Of a stretch of DNA of 64,000 bases, positions 39,736-47,616 are shown piece by piece (position 1 is the first letter of the stretch; every line of letters starts with the position of its first letter). The position numbers were made by a program, and so were the translations under genes. Source of the stretch: JAGPUQ01 sp963708735 (GTDB lineage: Bacteria; Pseudomonadota; Gammaproteobacteria; Pseudomonadales; Porticoccaceae); assembly GCA_963708735.1 (NCBI GenBank), contig CAVPTW010000042.1, forward strand, positions 186,001-250,000. Direction: 5' to 3'. The notes beneath the pieces were generated by a model. It saw nothing but the letters and a program-made list of their open reading frames with translations, had not been told where the DNA came from and did no database searches.

Positions 39736-41250
39736 ATGAGAAAGATCATTCCGTTGGGATTCACACTGATTGTGGGATGCCTGGGCGGGCTCGCGCTCGC
39801 CTGGACGGGCGTCCTCGCAGCGCCCGACTCGCACTCGGAAGCAAAGCCGATCGAGCTCGCCCCCGTGCCGAACATCAAGGGCGGGATCTCGCCGGAGGAC
39901 GTCGTCGGCGACGGCAGCGGTCATTCACGCTTCGCCTTGCTGGCACAGCAGGCGACGGCGGGCGTCGTCAACGTCCACACCTCGAAGACGGTCACCCAGA
40001 CCCTTCCGAACTTCGGCGACCTCTTCGGGCAGTTCTTCGGCGCCCCCTTCGGTAACATGCAGCCGCGCGGCGGCCCCGACGAGCCCCAGCAGCGGCAGTA
40101 CACAGTGCCGGCCCTGGGGACCGGGTTCGTGATCGCCAGGGAAGGCCTGATCGTCACCAACAACCACGTCGTCGACGGTGTCGACGACATCGAGATCGTC
40201 TTCTCCGACGGCACCCGATCGAAGGGAGAGATCGTCGGGACCGATCCGAAGACCGATATCGCGCTGATCCGCGCCAAGGAGAAGCGCGACTACTACCCGC
40301 TCGCCCTGGGCGACTCCGATGCCCTGCTCCCCGGCGACTGGGTCATCGCGATCGGCAACCCCTTCGGCCTCGACCACACCGTGACCGCCGGCATCGTGAG
40401 CGCCACGGGGCGCGACATCGGCGAGGGTCCCTACGACGACTTCATCCAGACCGACGCCGCGATCAACCCCGGCAACTCCGGCGGCCCGCTCCTCAACCTG
40501 AAGGGCGAGGTCGTGGGAATCAACACGGCGATCAACCCCCAGGCCAATACGATCGGCTTCGCCGTGCCGAGCAACATGGCCAAGGACATCCTTCCGCAGC
40601 TCGAGAAGAACGGCCATGTGACACGCGGCTGGCTCGGCGTGGCCGTCCAGCCGATGACGCCGGATCTCGCCGAGGCGCTCGGCCTCGATACCCAGGAGGG
40701 CGCACTCGTCGCGCAGGTGACGCCCGGAAGCCCGGCCGAATCCGGAGGCCTCGAGCGCGGTGACGTCATCGTGAAGTTCGGCTCGCAGGAGATCAAGCGC
40801 ATGCGCGAGCTGCCCCGTGCGGTGGCCTCGACCGATCCCGGTACCAAGGTCGACATCGTCGTGCTGCGCAAGGGCAAGCAGGTGACGAAGAAGGTGAAGA
40901 TCGCCGAGCTGACCGAGCAGCAGGAGAAGGCCACGAGTCCCGAGACGAAGGGCAACGAGCGCGGCTCCACCGACTTCGGCTTCGACATCTCCGACGTGCC
41001 GAACGAGCTGCAACAGCAGCTCGGCCTCGGGCGGAACGAAGGCGCCGCGGTGACCCGCGTCTATCCCGGCGGGTCGGCGGAGAACGCCGGGCTGCGACCG
41101 GGCGACGTGGTCGTCGAGGTGGACCACAGCAAGGTGAAGGGCGGCCTCGACCTCGAGAACAAGCTCACGAAGGCCGGAGACCGCGTCCTGCTGCTCGTGC
41201 GCCGAGGCGACTCGACGCTCTTTGCGGCCGTCCGCCGCACGGCGCACTAG
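39736..41250 (+). CDS. Do family periplasmic serine endoprotease (DegP/DegQ/MucD type)
   Basis: This 504-residue secreted protease begins with a signal peptide (MRKIIPLGFTLIVGCLGG..., cleavage near AAPDS). The trypsin-like domain has a complete triad: His in TNNHVVDG (about residue 148), Asp in KTDIALIR (about 178) and Ser in GNSGGPL (about 252). Two PDZ domains follow (about residues 300-385 and 415-500). It degrades or holds misfolded envelope proteins. Lys is almost always AAG and Glu GAG, and long GAG/AAG/CTC runs set it apart from neighbouring genes. It interrupts the recN-fur neighbourhood, so acquisition from another lineage is inferred. Confidence 0.92.
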   Translation: MRKIIPLGFTLIVGCLGGLALAWTGVLAAPDSHSEAKPIELAPVPNIKGGISPEDVVGDGSGHSRFALLAQQATAGVVNVHTSKTVTQTLPNFGDLFGQFFGAPFGNMQPRGGPDEPQQRQYTVPALGTGFVIAREGLIVTNNHVVDGVDDIEIVFSDGTRSKGEIVGTDPKTDIALIRAKEKRDYYPLALGDSDALLPGDWVIAIGNPFGLDHTVTAGIVSATGRDIGEGPYDDFIQTDAAINPGNSGGPLLNLKGEVVGINTAINPQANTIGFAVPSNMAKDILPQLEKNGHVTRGWLGVAVQPMTPDLAEALGLDTQEGALVAQVTPGSPAESGGLERGDVIVKFGSQEIKRMRELPRAVASTDPGTKVDIVVLRKGKQVTKKVKIAELTEQQEKATSPETKGNERGSTDFGFDISDVPNELQQQLGLGRNEGAAVTRVYPGGSAENAGLRPGDVVVEVDHSKVKGGLDLENKLTKAGDRVLLLVRRGDSTLFAAVRRTAH

Positions 41251-41384
41251 GCGACCCCCCGTCCCGCCTGGCCGCGCGGGCTGAGCCGCGGGACAAGCTG
41301 GAGCGACGCTACTGTGTGCCCAGGTGTTGCTCAGCAGCCTGAGCCAGCCGGCGCTCTTCTGAGCCCCCCTTGCGGGCGGCCGCG

Positions 41385-42533
41385 TCAGTCGGGCAGCCGG
41401 AGCAGCGCCTTGGCGAGGATATTGCGCTGCACCTCGCTGCTGCCGCCGTAAATGGTGGCGGGACGCGACAGGTAATAGGGATTCACCGGCTTGAGCGTGG
41501 AGCCATCGGCCAACTGGAGCACGGCGTCGGTGGCGCCGTACTCGCCGGCCGCCTCCAGCAACAGATCGGTAACCCGCTGGAACAGCTCGGTGACCGCCAG
41601 CTTGAGGACCGACACCTCTTCGCCGAGCACCGCGCCGCGCCGCAGCACTTCGAGCAGCCGGACATAGAGGGCGACCATGTCCTCGACTTCCATGGCCAGG
41701 GTCACGTAGCGGTCGCGAAACACCGGATCTTCGAACAGACCCAGGGTGCGGGCGAGGGTCTCCAGCCTCTGCAGGGGAAACTTGGCCAGTTTGGGACTGC
41801 CCAGCAGGATGCGCTCGGAGCCGAGCAGCGCCTTGGCCATGGTCCAGCCCTGGTTGACCTCGCCCACCATGGCGGTGCGCGGCACCCGCACATTGTCGAA
41901 GAACACCTCGGCAAATTCCGAGTAGCCGCCGATGTTGTCGATCGGCCGCACGGTGATCCCCGGGCTGTCCATGGATACCAGCAGGAAACTGATGCCCCGC
42001 TGCTTCTTGACCATCCTGTCGGTGCGCACCAGCAGAAAGATGTGGGTAGCCTGCTGCGCCATGGTGGTCCAGATCTTCTGGCCGTTGATCACCCAGTCGT
42101 CGCCATCGGGCTCGGCGCTGGTGCGCAGGCTGGCCAGGTCGGACCCGGCGCCCGGCTCGGAATAGCCCTGACACCAGAGATCCTCCCCGGAGAGGATGCG
42201 CGGCAGGTAGTAGGCCTTCTGCTGCTCGGTGCCGAAGCGAATGAGCAGCGGGCCCAGCATGGTGATGCCGAAATTGGGGATCACCATGATCCCGGCGCGA
42301 TCCAGTTCCTCGGAAAATATCACCTGCTGATAGGCGCTGAGGCCCATGCCGCCGTATTCCCTGGGCCAGCCCGGCGCCACCCAACCCTGGGCCGCGAGCG
42401 TGCGGTGCCAGGCCATGGCCTGGCGGAAATCCAGACGCCGCGTGGGAAAGCGCAGTTCAGCCGGGAAATTGGCGGCGAGCCATTCCCGCACCTGCAAGCG
42501 AAATTCCTGGTCGTTGACGGGCAGCGCGTCCAT
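41385..42533 (-). CDS. acyl-CoA dehydrogenase (third gene of the operon)
   Basis: This 382-residue FAD-dependent acyl-CoA dehydrogenase has CQGYSEPGAGSDLASLRT for FAD/substrate contact (about residue 125), WVINGQKIWTT, and the C-terminal IYGGSSEVQRNILAK. A Glu in ALLGSERI (about residue 240) is at the helix-G position that serves as catalytic base in isovaleryl-CoA and FadE26-like enzymes. It starts one base inside the stop of the preceding gene (TGATG). It is a close paralogue of that gene, suggesting duplication. A role in beta-oxidation of branched or steroid-like acyl-CoAs is inferred. Confidence 0.9.
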   Translation of the reverse strand: MDALPVNDQEFRLQVREWLAANFPAELRFPTRRLDFRQAMAWHRTLAAQGWVAPGWPREYGGMGLSAYQQVIFSEELDRAGIMVIPNFGITMLGPLLIRFGTEQQKAYYLPRILSGEDLWCQGYSEPGAGSDLASLRTSAEPDGDDWVINGQKIWTTMAQQATHIFLLVRTDRMVKKQRGISFLLVSMDSPGITVRPIDNIGGYSEFAEVFFDNVRVPRTAMVGEVNQGWTMAKALLGSERILLGSPKLAKFPLQRLETLARTLGLFEDPVFRDRYVTLAMEVEDMVALYVRLLEVLRRGAVLGEEVSVLKLAVTELFQRVTDLLLEAAGEYGATDAVLQLADGSTLKPVNPYYLSRPATIYGGSSEVQRNILAKALLRLPD

Positions 42534-43690
42534 CAGCCGGGCAACCCCAGGGCGGCCTTGGCGAGGATGTTGCGCTGTACTTCGTTGCTGCCGCCGTAAA
42601 TCGTGGTGGGCCGCGAGCCGATGAATTCGCCCGCCGGGCGCACCAGGCCGTCCGCCGTATCCACCCCACCCCAGACGCCGGCACTCTCGCCGGCGGCGTC
42701 CAGCATCAGATCGGTGATGCGCTGCTGGGTCTCGGTATTCCAGATTTTCAGCAGGGACACCTCGGCGCCGATGTGGCCGCCGCGCTTGAGCACCGCCACA
42801 AAGCGCCGGTAAGCCGCGCCCAGATCCTCGACATCGAGCTTCAACGCCGTATAGCGCGCGACGAAATTCGGATCGGCGAACAGGCCCACCGCTTCCGCCA
42901 AAGCCTTGAGCCGGTACATGGCCAGCGTCGCGAACTTGGGACTGCCGATGAAGATGCGCTCATGGCCGAGCAGCGCCTTGGCGATGGTCCAGCCATTGTT
43001 CTCGCCGCCCACCACATTGGCGACCGGCACCCGCACATTGTCGAAGAACACTTCGGCGAACTCGTCGTGCATGCCGAGATTGACGATCGGCCGCACGGTG
43101 ATGCCGGGCGTTTCCAGGGGCACCAGCAGAAAGGTGATGCCCTCCTGCTTCTTGCCGGTATTTTGCGTACGCACCAGCATGAAGATCATGTTGGCGTCCA
43201 TGGCCAGCGTGGTCCAGATCTTGTGGCCGTTGACCACATAGTGATCGCCGTCGCGCACCGCCGACGTGCGCAGGCTGGCGAGATCCGAGCCCGCGCCAGG
43301 CTCGGAATAGCCCTGACACCAGATATGCTCGCCGGCGAGGATTTTCGGCAGGTAATAAGCTTTTTGCTCCGCGCTGCCGTGCTGGATCAACAGCGGCCCC
43401 ACCATGGTCATGCCCTGGTCCGGGGTGCGGCCGACGCCATAGGACTCGCACACGTCCATGAAGATCAGCAGCTTGTTGGCATCCAGCCCCATACCGCCGT
43501 ATTCCCGCGGCCAGCCGGGCGCGAGCCAGCCCCGTGCAGCGAGTTTCATATACCAGCCGCCGCACTGGTCCCAGTGCATGCGCTCGGGCGGAAAGCGCAG
43601 CTCCTCGGGATAATTGGCCACCATCCAGTCGTGGACCAGACGGCGGAACTCGCCATCGTCCAGGGCGTTGTAGTCGATCAGGTCGGTCAT
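42533..43690 (-). CDS. acyl-CoA dehydrogenase (second gene of the operon)
   Basis: This 385-residue acyl-CoA dehydrogenase carries the same motifs as its downstream paralogue: CQGYSEPGAGSDLASLRT, VVNGHKIWTT, a helix-G Glu in ALLGHERI (about residue 240) and IYGGSNEVQRNILAK. The start is set at ATG 43690, overlapping the preceding stop as ATGA; the longer open frame has no family match. With its neighbours it forms a three-gene, translationally coupled operon. Confidence 0.9.
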   Translation of the reverse strand: MTDLIDYNALDDGEFRRLVHDWMVANYPEELRFPPERMHWDQCGGWYMKLAARGWLAPGWPREYGGMGLDANKLLIFMDVCESYGVGRTPDQGMTMVGPLLIQHGSAEQKAYYLPKILAGEHIWCQGYSEPGAGSDLASLRTSAVRDGDHYVVNGHKIWTTLAMDANMIFMLVRTQNTGKKQEGITFLLVPLETPGITVRPIVNLGMHDEFAEVFFDNVRVPVANVVGGENNGWTIAKALLGHERIFIGSPKFATLAMYRLKALAEAVGLFADPNFVARYTALKLDVEDLGAAYRRFVAVLKRGGHIGAEVSLLKIWNTETQQRITDLMLDAAGESAGVWGGVDTADGLVRPAGEFIGSRPTTIYGGSNEVQRNILAKAALGLPG

Positions 43691-44826
43691 TGCACGGCTC
43701 CCAGGGTCAGATCGGCGTAGCGCGCGCGGTGGGCACTGGCGCTGCCGAGCCAGGAGGCCAAATACATGGCCTTCTTCAGATAGAGACCGATGTTGCATTC
43801 GTCGGTGTAGCCGATGCCGCCGTGGAGCTGAATCGCGTCCTTGCCGATTTTGAGCGCGGCATCCGAGCAGCGCGCCTTGACCTGACTCGCGGCGACGGCG
43901 CGCTGAGTGGCATCGGCATCGCCGTCGAACAGGGCAGTGGTCTGCAACAGCACCGAGCGGGAAATTTCGCTCAGAATGAACAGATCGACGGTCTTGTGCT
44001 GAAGCGCCTGAAAGCTGCCGATGGGTTTGTCGAACTGCACCCGCTGCTTGAGGTAATCGACACTGATTTCCAGCGCCCGCGTCATCACCCCGAGCAGTTC
44101 GGCGCTGGCGGCGACGCGACCCTCATCGAGCACGGCGGCAAGCAACACCTCGCTCCGCTCCGGCCCGGCGACCTGCGCTTCCACCGGCGTGTCGGCAAAA
44201 TTCAGATGGCCGTAAAAACCGCCGTCGACCCGCTGCTCGAATTCCAGGGTCAGGCCGGGCGCGCCCTTGTCCACCAGATACAGCGCAGTACCTCCGGATA
44301 CAGCAGCGGAAACGATAAAGGCATCGGCGCCGCCCGCATCGGGCACAAAAACCTTGCGCCCGTTGAGCTTGCCGTTGGCGCAGACCACCTGCCTCGCTTT
44401 GACATCCAGACTCGCGCGCGCCTCCTGCCAAGCCAGTGCGGGCAGCCAGGCGCCGGCGACCAGTTGCGGCAGGCGCTCGGCGCGCAACGCCGGGTTGTCG
44501 CTGCCCGCCAGGGTCCGCGCGGCCAGCACTGCGGTGGCCACGAAGGGTGCCGGCACCAGGCCTTTACCCAACTGGATCAGCACCAGGGCGAGATCGGCGA
44601 AGCCGAGGCCAACGCCACCGTATTCCTCCGGGACCACAAATCCCAGCCAACCCGCATCGGCCATCTCGTTCCAGCTGGCGCGATCAAAACCGGGCTGCAC
44701 GAAGCGGTTTGCGCGTACGCGCTTGAGCTCTTCGTCACCGGCGACAAAAGCGACGGCACTGTCCTGGATCAGCACTTGCTGCTCCGTCAGGACATCGATC
44801 TTCGCTTGCAAACTGATGTCTTCCAC
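43687..44826 (-). CDS. acyl-CoA dehydrogenase, probable non-catalytic partner subunit (first gene of the operon)
   Basis: This 379-residue acyl-CoA dehydrogenase-fold protein is of a divergent type. The middle domain lacks the CQGYSEPGAGSD stretch of its neighbours (it reads WLPALAWQEARAS). At the helix-G site the neighbours have GSER/GHER, but it reads LDEGRVA, with Gly where the catalytic Glu is expected. The C-terminal QLHGGIGYTDECNIGLYLKKA is typical of the beta-like subunits of alpha2beta2 enzymes known from steroid side-chain oxidation. A heteromer with one of the next two gene products is inferred. Confidence 0.85.
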   Translation of the reverse strand: MEDISLQAKIDVLTEQQVLIQDSAVAFVAGDEELKRVRANRFVQPGFDRASWNEMADAGWLGFVVPEEYGGVGLGFADLALVLIQLGKGLVPAPFVATAVLAARTLAGSDNPALRAERLPQLVAGAWLPALAWQEARASLDVKARQVVCANGKLNGRKVFVPDAGGADAFIVSAAVSGGTALYLVDKGAPGLTLEFEQRVDGGFYGHLNFADTPVEAQVAGPERSEVLLAAVLDEGRVAASAELLGVMTRALEISVDYLKQRVQFDKPIGSFQALQHKTVDLFILSEISRSVLLQTTALFDGDADATQRAVAASQVKARCSDAALKIGKDAIQLHGGIGYTDECNIGLYLKKAMYLASWLGSASAHRARYADLTLGAVQ

Positions 44827-44902
44827 TTTGGCTCCTGGTGTCTGGGCATGGGCAAAACAAGGGGTCAGCCGGGGCTGACCCGGTACCGATCAATACAACT
44901 GC

Positions 44903-45322
44903 TCAAGAGATTTTCTTCTCGACGGGCCTGACATAGAGCACCAGACTGTGCCCGATCAGTTCGTAGCCCGCATCGGCTGCGATCGTGCGCTGGATGCGCT
45001 CGATTTCGTCACTGCGAAATTCAGTGACCTCGCCGGTGACCATGCACACCATGTGATCGTGATGATCGCCGCGATTGATTTCATAGTGCGCGGCCCCATC
45101 GTCGAACGCGTGCTTCTCCACGAGGCCCACGGCCTCGAACTGGGTCAACACCCGGTACACGGTGGCAATTCCGACATCCTCGCCGGCATCGGCGAGCGTT
45201 CGGTACACCTCATCCGCCGTCATGTGTTTACGACCCGATTCCTCAAGGAGCTGGAGGATCCTCACCCGGGGGTGAGTGACCTTGAGGCCGGCATTGCGTA
45301 TCTCGTGATCTTCGCCCGACAT
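44903..45322 (-). CDS. fur: ferric uptake regulator Fur
   Basis: This 139-residue iron-responsive repressor has a winged helix (NAGLKVTHPRVRILQLLEE, then DVGIATVYRVLTQFEAVGLV). The metal-binding/dimerisation domain includes HYEINRGDHHDHMVCMVTGEV; the single Cys here is consistent with Pseudomonas-like Fur lacking the structural CxxC pairs. The start is ATG 45322, with AAGGGG upstream. It is divergent from bamE, as in pseudomonads. Confidence 0.96.
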   Translation of the reverse strand: MSGEDHEIRNAGLKVTHPRVRILQLLEESGRKHMTADEVYRTLADAGEDVGIATVYRVLTQFEAVGLVEKHAFDDGAAHYEINRGDHHDHMVCMVTGEVTEFRSDEIERIQRTIAADAGYELIGHSLVLYVRPVEKKIS

Positions 45323-45395
45323 CGGATGCGCCCCTTCTAACGGCATGGCGGTTTGAGTATTATCCCCCGCCTCTTCCTGTAACGGAAATCCCGTG

Positions 45396-45923
45396 ATGCC
45401 GCACCCCCGCTCGCTCGTCCTGATTCTGGTCGTAGCGTTGCTCACCGGTTGCGCATCATCGACCGAAAAGCCGGCAGTGACCGAAAAGCCGGCAGTGACC
45501 GAAAAATCGGGCTTCCACATCCTGCCCCGCGTGTTCAGGTTCCCGATCCAGCAGGGAAATATCATCACCCAGGAGATGATCGACAAATTGCAGCCCGGCA
45601 TGACGCGCTCCCAGGTGCGCTTCATCATGGGTACGCCGCTGATTGCCGACACTTTCAACCAGAATCGCTGGGACTATCTCTATATCCTGAAAATGCCTTC
45701 GGGAAAGGAGTTGCGCGAACAGATGACCATCCTGTTCGACGGTGATCGACTGGTCGGCATCAGTGGAGACTACATGCCCGGCGGGGCAGCACCGACCGGC
45801 GAACCCACGCAGCAAGCGCAACTCAAGCCGGAAGCGGCCAAACCGAAGGCGGAAAAATCCAAATCGGAGGCGGGCACTCCAGAGTCGAACGGCGTGATTG
45901 AAGTACACGGCATCGGCGACTGA
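45396..45923 (+). CDS. bamE: outer membrane protein assembly factor BamE (SmpA/OmlA)
   Basis: This 175-residue lipoprotein of the BAM complex has a signal peptide with lipobox LLTGC (Cys about residue 19). The BamE core reads QGNIITQEMIDKLQPGMTRSQVRFIMGTPL and NRWDYLYIL at about residues 52-95. Between the lipid anchor and the core an 18-bp tandem repeat encodes TEKPAV copies. A C-terminal Lys/Glu/Pro-rich tail (about 45 residues) extends beyond the usual length. The GTG codon just before (45393) is a less likely start. Confidence 0.93.
   Translation: MPHPRSLVLILVVALLTGCASSTEKPAVTEKPAVTEKSGFHILPRVFRFPIQQGNIITQEMIDKLQPGMTRSQVRFIMGTPLIADTFNQNRWDYLYILKMPSGKELREQMTILFDGDRLVGISGDYMPGGAAPTGEPTQQAQLKPEAAKPKAEKSKSEAGTPESNGVIEVHGIGD
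45462..45505 (+). repeat. 18-bp tandem repeat inside bamE
   Basis: ACCGAAAAGCCGGCAGTG occurs twice (45462-45479 and 45480-45497) and is followed by a partial third copy. It encodes a repeated TEKPAV linker just after the lipobox. In-frame copy changes would alter only linker length. Confidence 0.9.
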
Positions 45924-46064
45924 GCAAAAAAACGCAGGGGTGGTGCAGCGCCGGCCGCAAGGGCCGGAGCAAGCGTCCGCCAAGCACCGCTCTGGTAGCA
46001 AAACTGCGTCGTTCTCCGCCGCGCTGTCCCGCCGCCGGCGGTGCCCGCCGCTCCGAAGCCAGGC

Positions 46065-46376
46065 TCAGCGCGCCGCCCGGCGCCGCCGGGCTTCCTTCGG
46101 ATCGGCAACCAGGGGCCGATAAATTTCCACCCGATCGCCGGGACACAAGGCATAGCGATCCGCGGGCGGCAAACCTCGGGTGCCCAGCAACCGTCCGAAG
46201 ATTCCCAGTCGCGCGGGATCAATCGATACTTCGGGAAACAGCGCCGCGATGCCGGACATCGCCACGGCAGCGAGTGCCGTGGTGCCGCGCGGCACGGTAA
46301 TCACCAGAATGTGCTGGCGCTCGGGCAGCGCGCAGGCCACCTCCACTGTGATGTTCTCGGCATCCGCGTCGCTCAC
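46065..46376 (-). CDS. rnfH: RnfH family Ub-like protein
   Basis: This 103-residue protein of the RnfH (UPF0125) family has a beta-grasp fold. Conserved parts are VEVACALPERQHILVITVPRGTT and the C-terminal LPPADRYALCPGDRVEIYRPL, with YRPL followed by DPKEARRRRA. It overlaps ratA by four bases, the conserved ratA-rnfH pair. Its cellular role is not established. Confidence 0.93.
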   Translation of the reverse strand: MSDADAENITVEVACALPERQHILVITVPRGTTALAAVAMSGIAALFPEVSIDPARLGIFGRLLGTRGLPPADRYALCPGDRVEIYRPLVADPKEARRRRAAR

Positions 46377-46840
46377 CGATCGCCCGGCGCCGTCGCGCCG
46401 GCTTGCGCCTGATACTTCCCGGCGCGCTCTACCAGAGCCTGTACCAGATTGTTGGCGACCCGCGTAAACAGCTTTTCGGCCGGCTTGCTCAGCAGGCGAT
46501 GATTCATTTCAAAACGCAGATCCAGGCTCACCTTGCAGCCCAGCTCGCCGAGGCGGTCAAAACGCCAGTCGCCGTGAAAATGTTTGAACGGCCCTTCTTC
46601 GAGCAATAACTCGATGTGCGCCGGAAAATGCAGCAGGTTGCGGGTGACGAAACTGTAACGCAGCCCCGCCTTGCCCAGATCGAGCCGAGCGCGCATTTCC
46701 GTGTCGCTGCGGCTGTAGACCTCGGCGCCGACGCAGCCGTCCATGTACTCGGGGTAATCCTCCACCGCGCACACCAGTCGAAACAGGTCGGCGGCGTCCC
46801 GAGGCACCAGGGCACTGCGCTGAATGCGGGCCTCGCTCAC
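46373..46840 (-). CDS. ratA: RatA-type START-domain protein (COQ10 family)
   Basis: This 155-residue member of the RatA/COQ10 START-like family is recognised from IQRSALVPRDAADLFRLVCAVEDYPEYM and the later FDRLGELGCKVSLDLRFEM. COQ10 proteins bind ubiquinone; Escherichia coli RatA was described as an inhibitor of 70S association, so the physiological role is debated. It is divergent from smpB and overlaps rnfH. Confidence 0.92.
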   Translation of the reverse strand: MSEARIQRSALVPRDAADLFRLVCAVEDYPEYMDGCVGAEVYSRSDTEMRARLDLGKAGLRYSFVTRNLLHFPAHIELLLEEGPFKHFHGDWRFDRLGELGCKVSLDLRFEMNHRLLSKPAEKLFTRVANNLVQALVERAGKYQAQAGATAPGDR

Positions 46841-46985
46841 CGCCGCGCCGCCACGGAAATTTCGTGCTCCACCGTCATGTCACCCCTCAAAAATCGCCCA
46901 GCGCGGGAGACATAGTTTAGCGTCAGTGGCGCCGCCGCCGAAATTGGCGGCCACAGGCCGCAGCCAAGTCCCTATAATCGCCGCC

Positions 46986-47474
46986 ATGAGCAAAGCCAAC
47001 AAAGGTGCCAAACCAGGCGCCGCCCCCTCGACCATTGCCCTCAACAAGCGCGCCCGCCATGACTACAGTCTGGAGGATCGCCTGGAAGCGGGCTTGGTCC
47101 TGGAGGGCTGGGAAGTCAAAAGCCTGCGCGCCGGCAAGGTCCAGCTGGTGGACAGCTATGTGCTGTTCAAGGATGGCGAGGCTTTTCTGCTCGGCGCCTT
47201 GATCACGCCGCTCCCATCGGCCGCCACGCATTTCGTCACCGACCCGACCCGCACCCGCAAGCTGCTGCTCAACCGGCGCGAACTCGACCGCTTCGCGGGC
47301 GCAGTGCAGCAGAAGGGTTATACCTGCGTGGCCACCGCGCTCTACTGGAGCAAGCATCGGGTCAAATGCGAGATCGCGCTTGCCAAGGGCAAGGCCGACT
47401 ACGACAAGCGCGAGACCGAAAAAACCCGCGACTGGCAGCGCCAGAAGCAGCGGATGATGCGCCACTCGGCCTAG
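46986..47474 (+). CDS. smpB: SsrA-binding protein SmpB
   Basis: This 162-residue protein binds tmRNA and is required for trans-translation. Conserved elements are IALNKRARHDYSLEDRLEAGLVLEGWEVKSLR, split here as family core, and the basic C-terminal tail KGKADYDKRETEKTRDWQRQKQRMMR. The start is ATG 46986; the open frame further upstream overlaps ratA. Its RNA partner ssrA lies 2.7 kb downstream, beyond ppsA. Confidence 0.96.
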   Translation: MSKANKGAKPGAAPSTIALNKRARHDYSLEDRLEAGLVLEGWEVKSLRAGKVQLVDSYVLFKDGEAFLLGALITPLPSAATHFVTDPTRTRKLLLNRRELDRFAGAVQQKGYTCVATALYWSKHRVKCEIALAKGKADYDKRETEKTRDWQRQKQRMMRHSA

Positions 47475-47492
47475 GGATCCCCTGGATAAATC

Positions 47493-47601
47493 CGCTCGTG
47501 GTGAGTCCTGCGCCAGCCGAAGGGTCGAACCATGAACGCGTCGAAGCCGCATTTTGGGGCCTGCCATTCACCCTTCGACAGGCTCGGGGCGAACGGCAGG
47601 A
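47493..47601. repeat. intergenic palindromic repeat (second copy of the GTCGAA-core element)
   Basis: Opposed half-elements, CGCTCGTGGTGAGTCC...GAAGGGTCGAACCATGAACG and CCTTCGACAGGCTCGGGGCG followed by AACGG, lie between the convergent smpB and ppsA ends. They share the TTCGACxxGCTC core with the element at 2121-2167. The spacing of the halves suggests two insertions or one expanded copy. Confidence 0.6.
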
Positions 47602-47616
47602 TAATGCAGAGCATCC

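Noticed and set aside
39925..42384. 819-codon open frame on the minus strand
   Set aside because: It is antisense to the Do protease and then out of frame within an acyl-CoA dehydrogenase; it shows no recognisable domain and has Arg/Ala/Gly-rich shadow composition.
45323..45395. Fur box in the fur/bamE divergent region
   Set aside because: Only a weak AT-rich stretch (GGATAATACT) is present; no 19-bp Fur palindrome could be supported.
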